A DNA stretch of 64,000 bases from Phoenix dactylifera (Eukaryota > Streptophyta > Magnoliopsida > Arecales > Arecaceae), in contig NC_052409.1 in the NCBI RefSeq assembly GCF_009389715.1, positions 3,251,275 through 3,315,274 of the forward strand. Reading direction: 5' to 3'. Position 1 is the first letter of the stretch; the number at the start of each line of letters is the position of its first letter. Position numbers and translations under genes: made by a program. The notes under the pieces were generated by a model. The model did no database searches and was not told the origin of the DNA. It was given only the letters and a program-made list of their open reading frames with translations. Positions 44,420 to 55,900 of this stretch are shown here, piece after piece.

Positions 44420-45886
44420 AAACCAGATGATACGAAGCTTACAAGCAGGTACTGAAGGGATACACTGGGGAGCAGTCTCTCTGCGGATGTTCTTTTCTGT
44501 GTGTTCTGGTGCTGGTCAGGTTTGCTATTTTTCTGCAAACGAAGACTTGCTGGTTGCTGGTCACTGGGAGCAAGCGGATCATGATTGGCTTTGCTTTTGA
44601 AAGTAATGTCAAGATGTTAAGATGTGCCTGTTTTGATGGACGGCACATATAAATACAAGCTGATGACTTCTTCTTTATTACAGACTCGATTTGAGTGGAT
44701 GTTTTTATTGTAGCGACAATGATGTGCTACCATCAAACATTCGAGTCTTTGATAGGTGATGTGTCAATATTCTAGTTATCCATCTAGTTATGATTTTAAC
44801 TCTTGGTAACTGATGTATTCGTTTGCACGGTTAGATGTGTTCGATGATACTGTTGTCCACCGAGTTTGTATTTACATCTGATCAAAAGTTCAACTATGAT
44901 TGCAGGGTCTGAATTGAAATAGCTTTCGCTTTTAATGGTCGGGCTGCACAATTTGCAAAATACTGTGAGGGATTCGTACAGGAAAGAGGTCAGCTACGAG
45001 GTTTAAGCTATAATATCTGCTTCTGTTGGAACTTGTAAACCGTCAAAACAGCAGTTTATCTGCCTCCCTATTCATGGGGAGTTGTTCAGGGCTTTGATGT
45101 TCACGGTAGGAGTGCTGAAGCTGGTAATTGGACATCAATCAGGCTGATGGGTATCAGGAAGAAGATTCGAAGTCAGATGCCCTCTGCATTCTCTGTTATA
45201 TCATCTTCATGGATCTCAATAAAAGTCACTTCATGTTTACTCAGATTCTGTCTATAAAACCACTGAGAGAGGAGTCCTTCAAATAAACAAAGTCATAGGT
45301 GGAAATCTCTGCATAGAGGCGACAGATTCTCATCCCTGATATATAGCATTTTCTCCTTTCATTTTTTTTTCCATGTAATAAAATCTTAATGCAAAGGGTA
45401 GAACTCAACCTTTGATTTCGTTAGACTGAATTGATTTGGAAAGAAACTATAAACTGCATAGCCAAATGAGAAATTGTAGGGTAGCCACCACCCTGCGTTG
45501 ACAGCCAATTGCAAAAATAGAAGCTTGAATCCTCAGAATAAGAAACAGAAACCACAAATTAGACAAAAATATTACAAGGAACAAAATCTTCTTGCAGCTA
45601 AAAATATCCAAACTAGGATGGATTATTACTTTTATCAGATAATCCCTTGTACTCTATTCAAGCTACCAGAGAATCATATATGTAAACATGTATGTATATT
45701 TATGTATATGTTGTATAGCAGAATGCTCTTGATTTCGTCGCCATAAAAGCTAATTTTAATTAACAATTATTTTAAAACAATCCTAGGTTTACAAGAAAGG
45801 TAATGCTAATTTACCATTACAAACTTCAAAGAGACCTCACAAGATGATAAGCTGCAAATACTTAATAAATCTCGTGCCGTAGTTTT
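44420..45886. other. eIF4A3 3' UTR and downstream DNA
   Basis: Candidate AATAAA polyadenylation signals lie at 45218-45223 and 45377-45382. No further gene is seen before the LINE. Confidence 0.4.
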
Positions 45887-48287
45887 ATGGCCATCAAGCT
45901 CGATATAGAAAGAGTTTATGATCATATGCGCTAGGGTTTTCTCCTGCTTTTCTTGGAGTGCTTTGGGTTCTATGGCAATTGGATTAGATGGATCCTTGGT
46001 TGTATCTGATCTCAATCCTTTGCCATTTGATCAACGGTATCCCAACAGACTTCTTCCACTCCTTCGTGGGTCTTCACCAAGACTGCCTCCTCTCCCTCTA
46101 TTTATTTATCATTTGTGCTGATGCTTTATCTCGAGCGATCTGTGCTATGACCCTGTATCGAGGCCTTGAAGCCTACTCTCTCGGTCTAGGGGCCTAGCAG
46201 CTGTCGCACTTGCTTTTTGAAGATGATTGTTTCTTGCTAGGTTGGATTTCGGTGTGGACGACCTTACTCTTCACGAGGATCCTTGAGGAATACTGCTCGG
46301 TGTCGGACATTCTCGGTGTCGGACCAGAATGTGAACCTTTGCAAGTTTGTTGTCATATTCAGCTTGAAGGCAAAGCCTTAAGTCAAGTGTGCCATCAGAG
46401 AGTGTTTGGGGATGACGGAATATATCGGACTGTGGAGCTACCATGATGTACCCACATTTAAGCGGAGGCTCTATTACACGGAGTGCAGGGCTGTGGAGCA
46501 CTAGATTCGTGATCGATTGGAGGTGTGGCAGTGTAGATCTCTATCTATGATGGATAGGGTGACTCTGGTCAAGTCGGCTCTTTGCTCTATGCCGACTTAC
46601 CTTATGTCTAATATTGTTTTGCCAAGAGCCCTTCTTCTCAATCTGGAGTAGATGTTCATAAGATTCTTATGGGGGTCGTATAGTAGTGGGAGAGGGGTAC
46701 ACCTCATTGCATGGGACATCGTGTGCCAGCCTCTTGGCAACAAGGACTTGGGCATTCAGCCCTTGATTGTGAGGACGAGGTGATGATGGCCAAACATATT
46801 GCAAGATTCGTTCTCAATCCAGAATGCCTGTGGAGCTTTGTAATGAGAGCCAAGTATGGCCCATGGAGTGGTGGTGCTGAAGTTCGAGTCAGTCGGAGAT
46901 GTTCCTACTTGTGGAAGGTGGTCTGTTCCCATGCCCCGGGGGTGATGGCCAATGTTCGATGGTTGATTGGGGATGCTCGGTTCGTGGATGTGATGGAGGA
47001 TGTCTGGTTAGCGGACCTTCCCCTAAGCTGGTGGCCTACCATGAGGAGAGGAGATGGAACAACAAGCTAGTCACCCGCCTTTTTGGAGGAAGGTTAGTCG
47101 AGTTGATCCTCTCCCTTCTGATCCCAATTCATGACTGCCCTAATGTGCGGGTCTGGAGGTCCTTTGTTGCCCAAAGGTGAGGGAGAGAGAAGGACCTTTA
47201 TGGCTTGACTAGTGGACCAGGAGTTTGGACGGCACTTGGATATAGAGACTGGGAGTCCACCCTAGGGTCAGCCTCTTCATCTGGAAGGTGGCCTGGGTTT
47301 GCCTGCCCATCAAAAGTGTGCTAAGTGGCCGGGGCTTGAGCATGCCCTCAACCTACCCCTTTTGTGATCTAGAGGAGTTTGTGGATTATGCTTTGTTTCA
47401 GTGCCGAAGGATGGCACATGTGTGGAGCCTTGCTGGCATCTCCACATTTCCTCTCCAGTTGATGGCTCCTACCCGTAGCTTCCTAAAGTTCCTCTAGGAG
47501 AGCTCCGACAGAGTGTCTTCCAGGCAACGTGGTATCAGGGCTGATTACATTACCTATCACTTTTGGCTCATCAGGAATGCCCTAAATCTTTGAGGGCGTG
47601 ATGCATGCTGCAAGGTATGTAGTGGAGAGGGCCATGGTGCAGGCTTTGGAGATTTTAGATTTCCCCCCCACTTGATTGACTGAGATAGCTTGGGACATCT
47701 AAGGCCCTGTTTTCGCTCATGCAGTAGCCCAGGTGGTTTATAACCTGAGTCCTCAACCCCAAGTTTTCTCAAGGTCAACTTCGATGCTAGTATAACGAGT
47801 GGTGGCAGTAGAAGCGGTACGGATTTCGTGATCCAGAGACAGACTCCAGACTGATCGCTACCGGTGGATCACCGATCTTCGACCCCTCAGTTTCGGGATC
47901 TGAGCTGAGAGCGGCTTGAGTTGGGATCACCTATGTGAGACAGATTTTGAGGGCTGGCCACTTGTTGTTGATTGAGGGTGACTCAACAATAGTGTTCGGC
48001 TGGATGTACAGTCAGACTGAGGGGGGGGGGGGTGCTACCCACCTTCTCTTGCTTGACATTCGAAGGAGCAGGAGCGAATGTGCATCTTGAGTTGCCCGGC
48101 TTGTCCACCGTGAGGCGAACAATACGATAGTCAGGATGGCCTCTTTTGTGGCGAAGCACTCTGGAGCTATTCTTTGGACTAGTACCCTAACCATTCCTAC
48201 TGTATTGAGTGATATTTTGTTTTTTGATTTTATTGGATGTACTCATATTAGGTATGTATAATCCATCCGCCTTATCAAAAAAAAAAA
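45887..48287 (+). mobile_element. 5'-truncated, decayed L1-type LINE with RT, zf-RVT and RNase H
   Basis: Landmarks in order, spread over several frames: AIKLDIERVYDHM (reverse transcriptase motif A), LHQDCLLSLYLFIICADALS (degenerate R-Q-G-x-P-L-S-P-x-L-F), LLFEDDCFLL (the F-A-D-D catalytic box with Ala to Glu), DRVTLVKSAL and PTYLMSNIVLPR (thumb), CPFCDLEEFVDYALFQC (zf-RVT), then RNase H with VNFDAS, ATGG, GSELRAA and LLLIEGDS. It ends with TTGTTTTTTGATTTTATTGG, another 45 bp and an 11-A tail. The ORF1 and endonuclease parts are absent. Many stops and frameshifts make it inactive. A G-homopolymer sits at about 48020. The same 3' tail appears at 52410-52508, so both belong to one family. Confidence 0.85.
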
Positions 48288-49451
48288 CCCTCCCTGCCAC
48301 AATTCTGTCCCCGTACTTGATTTCCAAGCAGGCATGCATTTCTTTTGGTGTGTTTGGAATCTAAATGGGTTATAGATAATGATTCCCAGACTTGTTGAGT
48401 TCCTCAATATATGTTGCACTCGTATACATAGTTCTCTCCCATATCATGTTATAGTATAATAGATTAAACATCTTTTATTCTCTCTGCTGCCAAAAATGCA
48501 CCTACAAATTTTCATTTGAACATAGTGATGGAAATAATTTGTTGTTGCAAGTATGGCAATCAGACCTATGATATCGCAAGCGCTATACACAAGAAAATGG
48601 GCATCAAAATTCAAAAGAATCTATACAAACATGAAGATGCAGAGGACTACATGGAACCAGTTCACTTGAAACAACATCACTGTCCATGTCAGGCAAAAGA
48701 ACAGTTACTAGTGTCATGCAAACATGTAGAATATATTCAACTCATGGAATCATCATATAAGACTTTCAACTTTGATGTCTATCATACTGGCTCCAATAAA
48801 TGCAACCCTCCAATCCAATTGATTCGCAGGCCCATAGCCGAACTACTACCTGAATATAAACAGAATAACTTGTTCTCATGACCACCATAATCCTGTTAGA
48901 TGTGATATGATGGATTATTGTTCTATGCGTATACCTCTTTAGGGTAGTAAGCCAAGTGTCCATGAGTATATCACTCAGAACAAAAAATGAGCTCAGAACA
49001 AAAAATGAGCTCCAGTTTTTGATTTGCAGCATCAGTTGTTCAGGCTTTAGCACTTCTTAAAGAAACAAGAGGACCTGGTGCCTGCTCCCTAAATTAAGGG
49101 TGCCTCTTCTTTCCGCTCCGCTGTGCTTCCGTCATAATTATTTGATTCAGGCTGTGCTCAAGGTCACCATTCCAACATTCCGCGAGATGTCTCAAAGCCA
49201 CCTCAAGTCATCCTTTTTGCACAATGGAACAATATTGCAGTGCAAGGGCAGAGGCCGGAATGTAACCATAGATGGTTTGGTGAAGTAATTGGTAGAGCCT
49301 AGGAGCAAACTCTTTCTGCTCAAGGAGACACTCCATGCACATCCATATTCAGTCCAAATACCAAGTTTGATGGCAAACAATTGTCATTTTCTTGTACAAT
49401 AGTCAACCAACTCCTTAATGAAGCCACATTGAAGGCACCTGTTCTACCAAC
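48288..49451. other. Intergenic region and PPR 3' flank
   Basis: A 121-codon frame at 48516-48881 has no recognisable family. A tandem copy of CTCAGAACAAAAAATGAG lies at about 48974-49010. The right part is probably the 3' UTR of the minus-strand PPR gene. Confidence 0.4.
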
Positions 49452-51605
49452 TTAAACACTACAAAGCAAATGAAGTTCAGATGTTTCCCAGCCTTTCAGA
49501 TTTCTCTGCAGTCTTAGTAATTCATTTCGGCAATCTTCTACATGTACATGGGAATCATCATCAGCAGAAAAAACATGAACCATATTTTTTATCTCAATCC
49601 AGCTTAACCCTGGTTCCTTCTCAAGCATTAGTCCTTTGATCTTTTTCCTCACCTCCGCCACAGCATCCCACCTTCCTACAGAAGCATAAAGATTTGAAAG
49701 CAATATATGGGTTGAATAATCAGCTGGTTCCAATATTAAGACTTGCTCTGCTGCATGGACACCCAGAGCCAAATTTCTGAAAATAATGCACCAACTCAAC
49801 AAAATCCTCCATAACTCAGGGGACTTGTTAATGAAAGGCGATCTCATGATCAACTCCTCTGCTTCCTGCAATAGTCCTGCATGACTTAACAAACTCACCA
49901 TGCAAGTATAGTGCTTTAGTCCTGGCATTACACCATCACTCAGCATACAAAACCAATAAAACCTTCCTTTCTCAACCAGACCACAGTGGCTACATGCAGA
50001 AAGAAGAGATACATAAGTAACATGGTCAGGCACCAGCCCTCGCCTTACCATCTCGTTGAACAGCTTAAAGGCCTGTTCAGCATTTCCATGGTTGCCATAT
50101 CCTCCAATCATCGAATTCCAGCACTTCAAGTCTGGGTTGTGAATTCTATAGAACACTGAAACAGCACTTTCAAGGTCACCATTTTTAGCATACATATCAA
50201 CTAGACTCCCGCAGACACACATATTTGATTCATATCCTGCTTTCACCACGAGAGAATGGATTGTTTCACCTTGTTTTAGTGCTGCAAGATCAGCTGATGA
50301 GTTCAAGGCGCTGCTAAGAGAAAAGCTATCAACTTTATGCCCATCTTCCAGCATATGATAGAAGTACTTCATGGCCAACTCACCCTCACCAAATCTTGAA
50401 TGACCAACAATCATTTCAGTCCAGATTATGACATCTTTCTCCAAAATGCAATTAAACAGCTTTCGAGAAGAATCTGGCTCTTCATTCATAAAATACATAT
50501 TAATTAGCGTATTTCCTACAAATATACAAAATTCCAATCCTACTTTTATAATTTGGCCATGAAGAGGTTTCCCATAATATATAAAGGGTAGAGAAGCAGT
50601 AGCAGAAACAACCGCTGCAAATGTGTACTCATCTGGGTTGGGCCCTCCATATAGAGACATATTTCGTAATTGAGCAAAGGTTTCCATGGCTTTCTCTCCG
50701 TCACCGATGTCAGAATACCCGGCAATCAGTGAATTCCAAGAGACCAAGTCAGGTATCTGGATCCTCTCGAAAACTGATAGTGCGGTCATTATGTCTCCGC
50801 AGCTGGTGTACATGTCAAGCAGGGCATTCTGTGATGGGACGTCTGGTAAAAATTCGGACTTGATCATCTGGGCATGGATAATTCGCCCTCTAATTTGATC
50901 CCCTGCTCTCCCGCAAGCATTCAAAACTATGGAAAATGTGCTGTTGTTAGGCACCAACCCAGTCTCCAACATGCAGCTGAAGAGTTGCAAGCCTCTCTCG
51001 ATACTAGCATTCTTCACATTGCTGAGAATTATTGAGTTCCAGGCGATGACATCTCTCTCGCTCATCTCCCTGAAGACCTGGTCAGCAGCTTCGACACTTC
51101 CAAGATTGGAATACATCCCAAGGAGTGCAGTTTGAACACACACGTTATTTATAAAACCACAACTTACGACCCGGGAATGGATGGCAACACCGGCCCATGG
51201 GTCCTGGAGGCAGGACGAGGCTTGGACGAGGCTAGAGAGAGTGGAAGCATTGGGTTTGAGGCCCTCAAAATCCATCTTTTGGAACAACTGAAGAGCAGAG
51301 TGCGCGTGGCGAGGAGCTCTAGAAAAAGCAGAGATCATGGCGTTGTAGGAGACGAGATTTCTCGTAGGCATTGTGTCGAAGACCTTTTGTGCGTCGCCGA
51401 GGGAGCCGCACTTGGAGTAGAGGGAAAGGAGGTTGTTGCGAAGGAACGGGGCCGAGGTTCGTGGTATGACAATGAGGATGAGGGCGTGGAGCTGGCGAGC
51501 TTTCCGAAGGGTGTCTGGAGAAGTGCATCGTTGGAGGAGAGACGATGCTACTAAGGCTAAGGGGCTTTCGCACCTATAGAAGAAGGGACCCGAGGCTGAG
51601 GCCAT
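49452..51605 (-). CDS. Pentatricopeptide repeat protein, PLS subfamily, E class
   Basis: An intronless frame of 717 residues. The start at 51605 (MASASGPFFYRCES) is the first ATG; the frame is open further upstream, but only to a TTG. About 15 PPR motifs follow from residue 60 in P-L-S order, with typical phrases KCGSLGDAQKVFDTMPTRNL, DVIAWNSII, DLVSWNSLIAGYS and DLKCWNSMIGGYGNHGNAEQ. The C-terminal E/E+ region (about 595-717) includes SPELWRILLSWC, LLSNLYASVGRWD and PGLSWIEIKNMVHVF; there is no DYW deaminase domain. The sequence recalls Arabidopsis At3g50420. Such proteins bind organellar transcripts in mitochondria or plastids, often for C-to-U editing with a DYW partner supplied in trans; the RNA target cannot be read from sequence. 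It is divergent from PEX22, with about 1.3 kb between starts. Confidence 0.93.
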   Translation of the reverse strand: MASASGPFFYRCESPLALVASSLLQRCTSPDTLRKARQLHALILIVIPRTSAPFLRNNLLSLYSKCGSLGDAQKVFDTMPTRNLVSYNAMISAFSRAPRHAHSALQLFQKMDFEGLKPNASTLSSLVQASSCLQDPWAGVAIHSRVVSCGFINNVCVQTALLGMYSNLGSVEAADQVFREMSERDVIAWNSIILSNVKNASIERGLQLFSCMLETGLVPNNSTFSIVLNACGRAGDQIRGRIIHAQMIKSEFLPDVPSQNALLDMYTSCGDIMTALSVFERIQIPDLVSWNSLIAGYSDIGDGEKAMETFAQLRNMSLYGGPNPDEYTFAAVVSATASLPFIYYGKPLHGQIIKVGLEFCIFVGNTLINMYFMNEEPDSSRKLFNCILEKDVIIWTEMIVGHSRFGEGELAMKYFYHMLEDGHKVDSFSLSSALNSSADLAALKQGETIHSLVVKAGYESNMCVCGSLVDMYAKNGDLESAVSVFYRIHNPDLKCWNSMIGGYGNHGNAEQAFKLFNEMVRRGLVPDHVTYVSLLSACSHCGLVEKGRFYWFCMLSDGVMPGLKHYTCMVSLLSHAGLLQEAEELIMRSPFINKSPELWRILLSWCIIFRNLALGVHAAEQVLILEPADYSTHILLSNLYASVGRWDAVAEVRKKIKGLMLEKEPGLSWIEIKNMVHVFSADDDSHVHVEDCRNELLRLQRNLKGWETSELHLLCSV

Positions 51606-52014
51606 CGGTAACTCTACCGCATTTGAAAAGGATGGCGGGAGCCTTGAGAAAGCCTCCGCGCGAAAGCTCGAGAAGAGAGCGTAAGAGGGGCCGTGGTGTT
51701 GGGGCGCTTCCAAAAGGTCTTGACCGGATTAGGTTCAAGTTGGGTGATCCACAAACACACAAAATCTAAATCTTGGTTCCCGCTCGAGCGATCAAGCAAG
51801 AGATCTCTCAACTTATATCATCATTCATTTATCCCCAGCCTAAGCAATTTTGCAAGACAACTAAGTCTAACCTATCTAGTTCCTATAATCTTACTGACCA
51901 ATTTTTAAAATAATTTGAGCAACTATATTTCTTAAAAAATGTATGTGATTTAAAATTTGCAAATATGAAAATAACTATTTTTTTTTTATTTTTTAAACAA
52001 TAGAAGAGGTGAAA

Positions 52015-52508
52015 TGTAGGAGGTGCTGGTTTTGTCATTAGAGGCCTGAACTTTAGAATAGTGGCTATTGGTGGCTGCCAGATATTCCATACCCCAGTTT
52101 CTGGAACAGAGCTGCAGGCGGCATGGGCCGACCTGAGCCATACTTAGCGCTCGCTACAGGCCAGCTTGGTCATATTGAAAGGTGACTCGGCCACTATGAT
52201 TAGCTGGATCCAAAATGGCTCTAGTGGTGGTGGAGGGGGACACTCCCTGCTTGGAGAAATTGGGGTTATGATGAGTGACAACGTGGCCTTTCAGGCTAAG
52301 TATGTGTTCAGAGAGGCTAACGAGGTCGCGGACTGAATGGCTTATTATGTGGTCAGTCACTCCAGAAATATCTGGTAAATTGAGGAGGGGGAGCTGCTTA
52401 GAGCACTCTAAAACTTGTTGTTTTTTGATTTTATTGGATGCATCTATACTCGAGCTGGATGAATCATCCGTTTTAGTATAAAAAAAGAAGAAAAAAAAGA
52501 AAAAAAAA
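52015..52508 (+). mobile_element. LINE 3' fragment with RNase H domain and A-rich tail
   Basis: One frame reads GAGFVIRGLNFR, AIGGCQIFHTPVSGTELQAAW, LVILKGDSATMISWIQ and VFREANEVAD, the complete order of the L1-type RNase H domain with catalytic Glu and Asp residues. Two stops interrupt it, one at the W of the V-A-D-W motif. The tail TTGTTTTTTGATTTTATTGG plus an A-rich run is shared with the LINE ending at 48287. Confidence 0.8.
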
Positions 52509-52874
52509 GGTACAAATAAAGACTATTATAATACTACTGCCTCTCGTTTTTTAACCGACTCCACTTGTAAATAAATTTTAAATCAAATTTTCGGTTCCCC
52601 ACTCCATGTAACTACGCCTCTTTCAACAATTATTTTTTTTTTTTTTTTAATCTCTAGCATAACTAGTGCTGGAGACTAGTATAGCTATAAGAATTACAGA
52701 TTTAGAAAGGATGAGAATTAATTTAGAGATAACCAACTTCGGCGATTGGTTTGCCGCATTTGAAAGAAGCTGAGTCCAATAAGGCACCTCATTTTCCAAG
52801 TTTCCCAACTCGAACAGCTTCACCCTTCGAGCCGAGTCACCGCATTCGACCAGCTCAGCAAAGACCAGAAGTCG

Positions 52875-52899
52875 CCCCCCCCCCCCCCCCCCCCCCCCC
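52875..52899. repeat. Poly(C) tract of 25 in the PEX22 leader
   Basis: An uninterrupted run of 25 C lies 35 bp upstream of the PEX22 start codon, in the presumed 5' UTR. The length may be unreliable, since assemblies handle long homopolymers poorly. Confidence 0.9.
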
Positions 52900-52933
52900 G
52901 AAATTACTAGGCTTCCCGCCGATCCCCGGAACG

Positions 52934-55900
52934 ATGTCCGCTCGCGCGACCGACGACGTCGGAAACCTCGTCCGGCGTCTCTCTCGCCTCCTCAACCGCA
53001 AGGTCTCTGACGTCCTCATGCTCCTCGTCAACCGCAAGGCAAGCCAAAAAAACCCTAAATATTTCTCCATTGAATGGAGTGGATGACGAAAGAATTCATC
53101 CATGACTAATATTGAAGACGGCGGGGTCGCTCGGAGCGGTCGCCGGGTTCGCCATCGCCGTGGTCTTTGCCTGGAAGTTCTTGCGGTCGCCGCCGGGCAT
53201 AGCGAGAAGGAATGCTCAGAAGCGGAGGATTACTCCATCGACGAGTCAGCCGGCAAGTGGATTTGGTTCCAGCTCGGAAGGGCTCACTCCGGTGCTGGAG
53301 ATGAAGGTATCTGGTGCCGCCGAGGCGATCAGTGCTCCAATTCAGGTAGATTTTGTGGTTTTTGGTCAAAAAAATTGAGATTGGTGCTGCTTATCGTGGT
53401 TAATGCATGCTTCTTTTTATTTTGATCGACGTCTGCAGCTCAGACCTGGACAGATCGTTAAGAAGAAGCTCAGTGGCTGCCGAAAGGTATGCTATCCTAA
53501 GTCTGATAAAAAATTCATGATGGTTGTGACGTTTTAACATGTCTCCTCAGAAATTTGCAAAATTATCTCTGGTTTCAACTGAATTTTTGATGCGAGCTTC
53601 TTTATATATACTTCTGAACCCCAGCTGGTAACTGGATAAATATAGTTTGCGTTTCATTACCTTGAATCTCTGCTCCACGGTTCTTTCTTTCGACTCCATA
53701 ATGTGGCTGACAATTTTGCTTTAATCGGTGCAGTTTCCTCATCACTCTCGTTCCTATAGAGGAGTAGTCCTGTTATTTAGCATTTTCTTGGTTTTAAATG
53801 TATATCTTATCTATTTTTCTTCTGGTCTTAATGCTTACTATTTGCGTCCTTATAAGGTTTGTGTTATGCTACTTCATGCTTTGAAAACAAGTGATAGAAC
53901 ACATGTCAAGTTCATATGCATCGTCTCAAATGAACTCCTTGTGAAGAGTTCCCTTTAATGCTTTCTGAAAATTACCAACCTTTCAATCTGCTTTCGATCT
54001 TGCCTTGTTTCGTCTGGTCATATTATGTCAACTATCATTGCCCAGAACTTATCTCTACCTTTTCTCTCCCTAGCGGACCTCTATGTTTCTTTGCTGCTTT
54101 CTCCAGGACATTTATCATCTTAAACTGCATAAGCAGCCTTACGAACTTCTAACATTCTTCTTATCCTTTCTCTATTTTTCAAAGTCCTTTAAGCCACTGC
54201 TTCTTTGCATTCTTGAACTAGGATTTTTTTTTTCTTTCAATTTTACTGGCTGCACTGCAGGTTTTTTACATGTATGTCATTTGCCTTTAGTAACTCTGAG
54301 AACACTTTTGCAATCTGCATGGTCAATTCTGATTCCACAACCTATATGGTTTAGCTCTTAAGTTTCTTTCTGCTTTTATGGTTTATCTTTAATGCAGCAT
54401 CTTGTTCTTAGCATTTTGTGATTTGATTTCTTGACTTACTCCAAATTCAAATTTCCATAACTATGAGCTTATGCCTTGGTCAAAATTTCTCCTTGTAGCA
54501 TGATATATTTCACCTTAGGTGATTTTAGCTCATTCCAGCTTATGAGTAAGCATTATAGATGATCATTTTACTTCTATGTGTATACAGTGGAACAAAGAAT
54601 GAAAAACAATAAAAAACAAAGCCTGTTATAACTAAGGCTGGTTTTGATTGGAAAGCTTGTGTTGCGACTTTGGATTTGTAGTTAGGTGTTTGGCATGTTA
54701 AAATCCCACATAAATTTGTGCACATGCCTGTATATGAATGGATATGTTGTATTATGCTTATTTTGTCAAAACCTAGAAAAATTAGGGGTCCAAGACATGC
54801 GTTCCACCTGAAATGAGCAAATAAATAATGTGTTATGCATGCACATACATGTGAAAATGTGCAATGCCAAATTTAGTTTAATTTTAAAACTAATGCATGC
54901 ATACTGTTTTGATGTATGTATATGGTATGATCTATTGATCAGCACCATGGTTTCAAAGGCCATGGTTGAGAGTTCAGCCAGTTAATATATTAAGAACAAC
55001 CAAGTCTTGCTCAAGCTGATGTTAGCTAATTTTGTGATCATTCACTGTAGTTCAGATATGTGCAAATGCAAGTCTGTTAAGGTCTGTCTTGAGCAAGCTT
55101 TGGTTGGTATTTGGCCTTGCAAATGTGGATTGGGTCTCATATTAGGCATGGGTGGCTACAAACCTCACATTAGGTCATTGGGTGATCTTGCTTTCTTTTG
55201 CAGGTCATGTTTGTTGGTTGGGATCTGTTTGTGCAGCTTGTTGGGTTTGTGGTAGATGAAAAGAATCAGGAAGCCTCTTCATGGGAAGAGAATCAATGAA
55301 AATTGATTTTTGTGGCAAAAGCCATCTGCTTGGAATGATTGCTATGACAATTGCTGGTGAGTGGAATGAGCAAACCATTATGCAAGAACTTAACAAGGCA
55401 CTTGTTCTTATGGGTGGAAGAATTGCCTCAAAAAATTTACCTGGGTAGGCCTAAGGCCCATACTTCCCTAATCTCTTAAAGCAAAATAGAAGATTATAAT
55501 TTGGAGTTAACCTTGAGTTCTGTATCTTTCAATCCCATTTGCAATTTCCATAGTCAATCTTTCTTGGATGTTGCAAAGCCATGATTACATAATTATTTTT
55601 GTTGTCCCAAACAACAAAATTGCAGATATGTCAACATTTGATTTGGTATTGCTAATGACCTAAAACAGAAAACCAGATTATCCCAAAATCTATGTCCTAC
55701 AGGTGCTTATTTGCTATTTCACCATGGGTGGCCTTCACCCAAGATCTAACATCAAACTTCCACCCATGATGAAGATGTTTCAGACTATTTATTTTAGGAC
55801 CAACATATAGAATGGCTCGCACGAAGAAACCAAATAGTATTTTCAACATCTTAATCATGCTTCCACCTCTTATTCTGCATAAGCCACTAGAAATGCTCCA

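Noticed and set aside
48516-48881. 121-codon open frame between the LINE and the PPR gene
   Set aside because: No family resemblance, no conserved motif and AT-rich composition like the surrounding intergenic DNA.
51606-51713. 36-residue N-terminal extension of the PPR protein
   Set aside because: The frame is open but begins at TTG; the first ATG is at 51605.
52751-52933. N-terminal extension of PEX22 across the poly(C) tract
   Set aside because: No ATG in that frame upstream of 52934; the apparent start is TTG.
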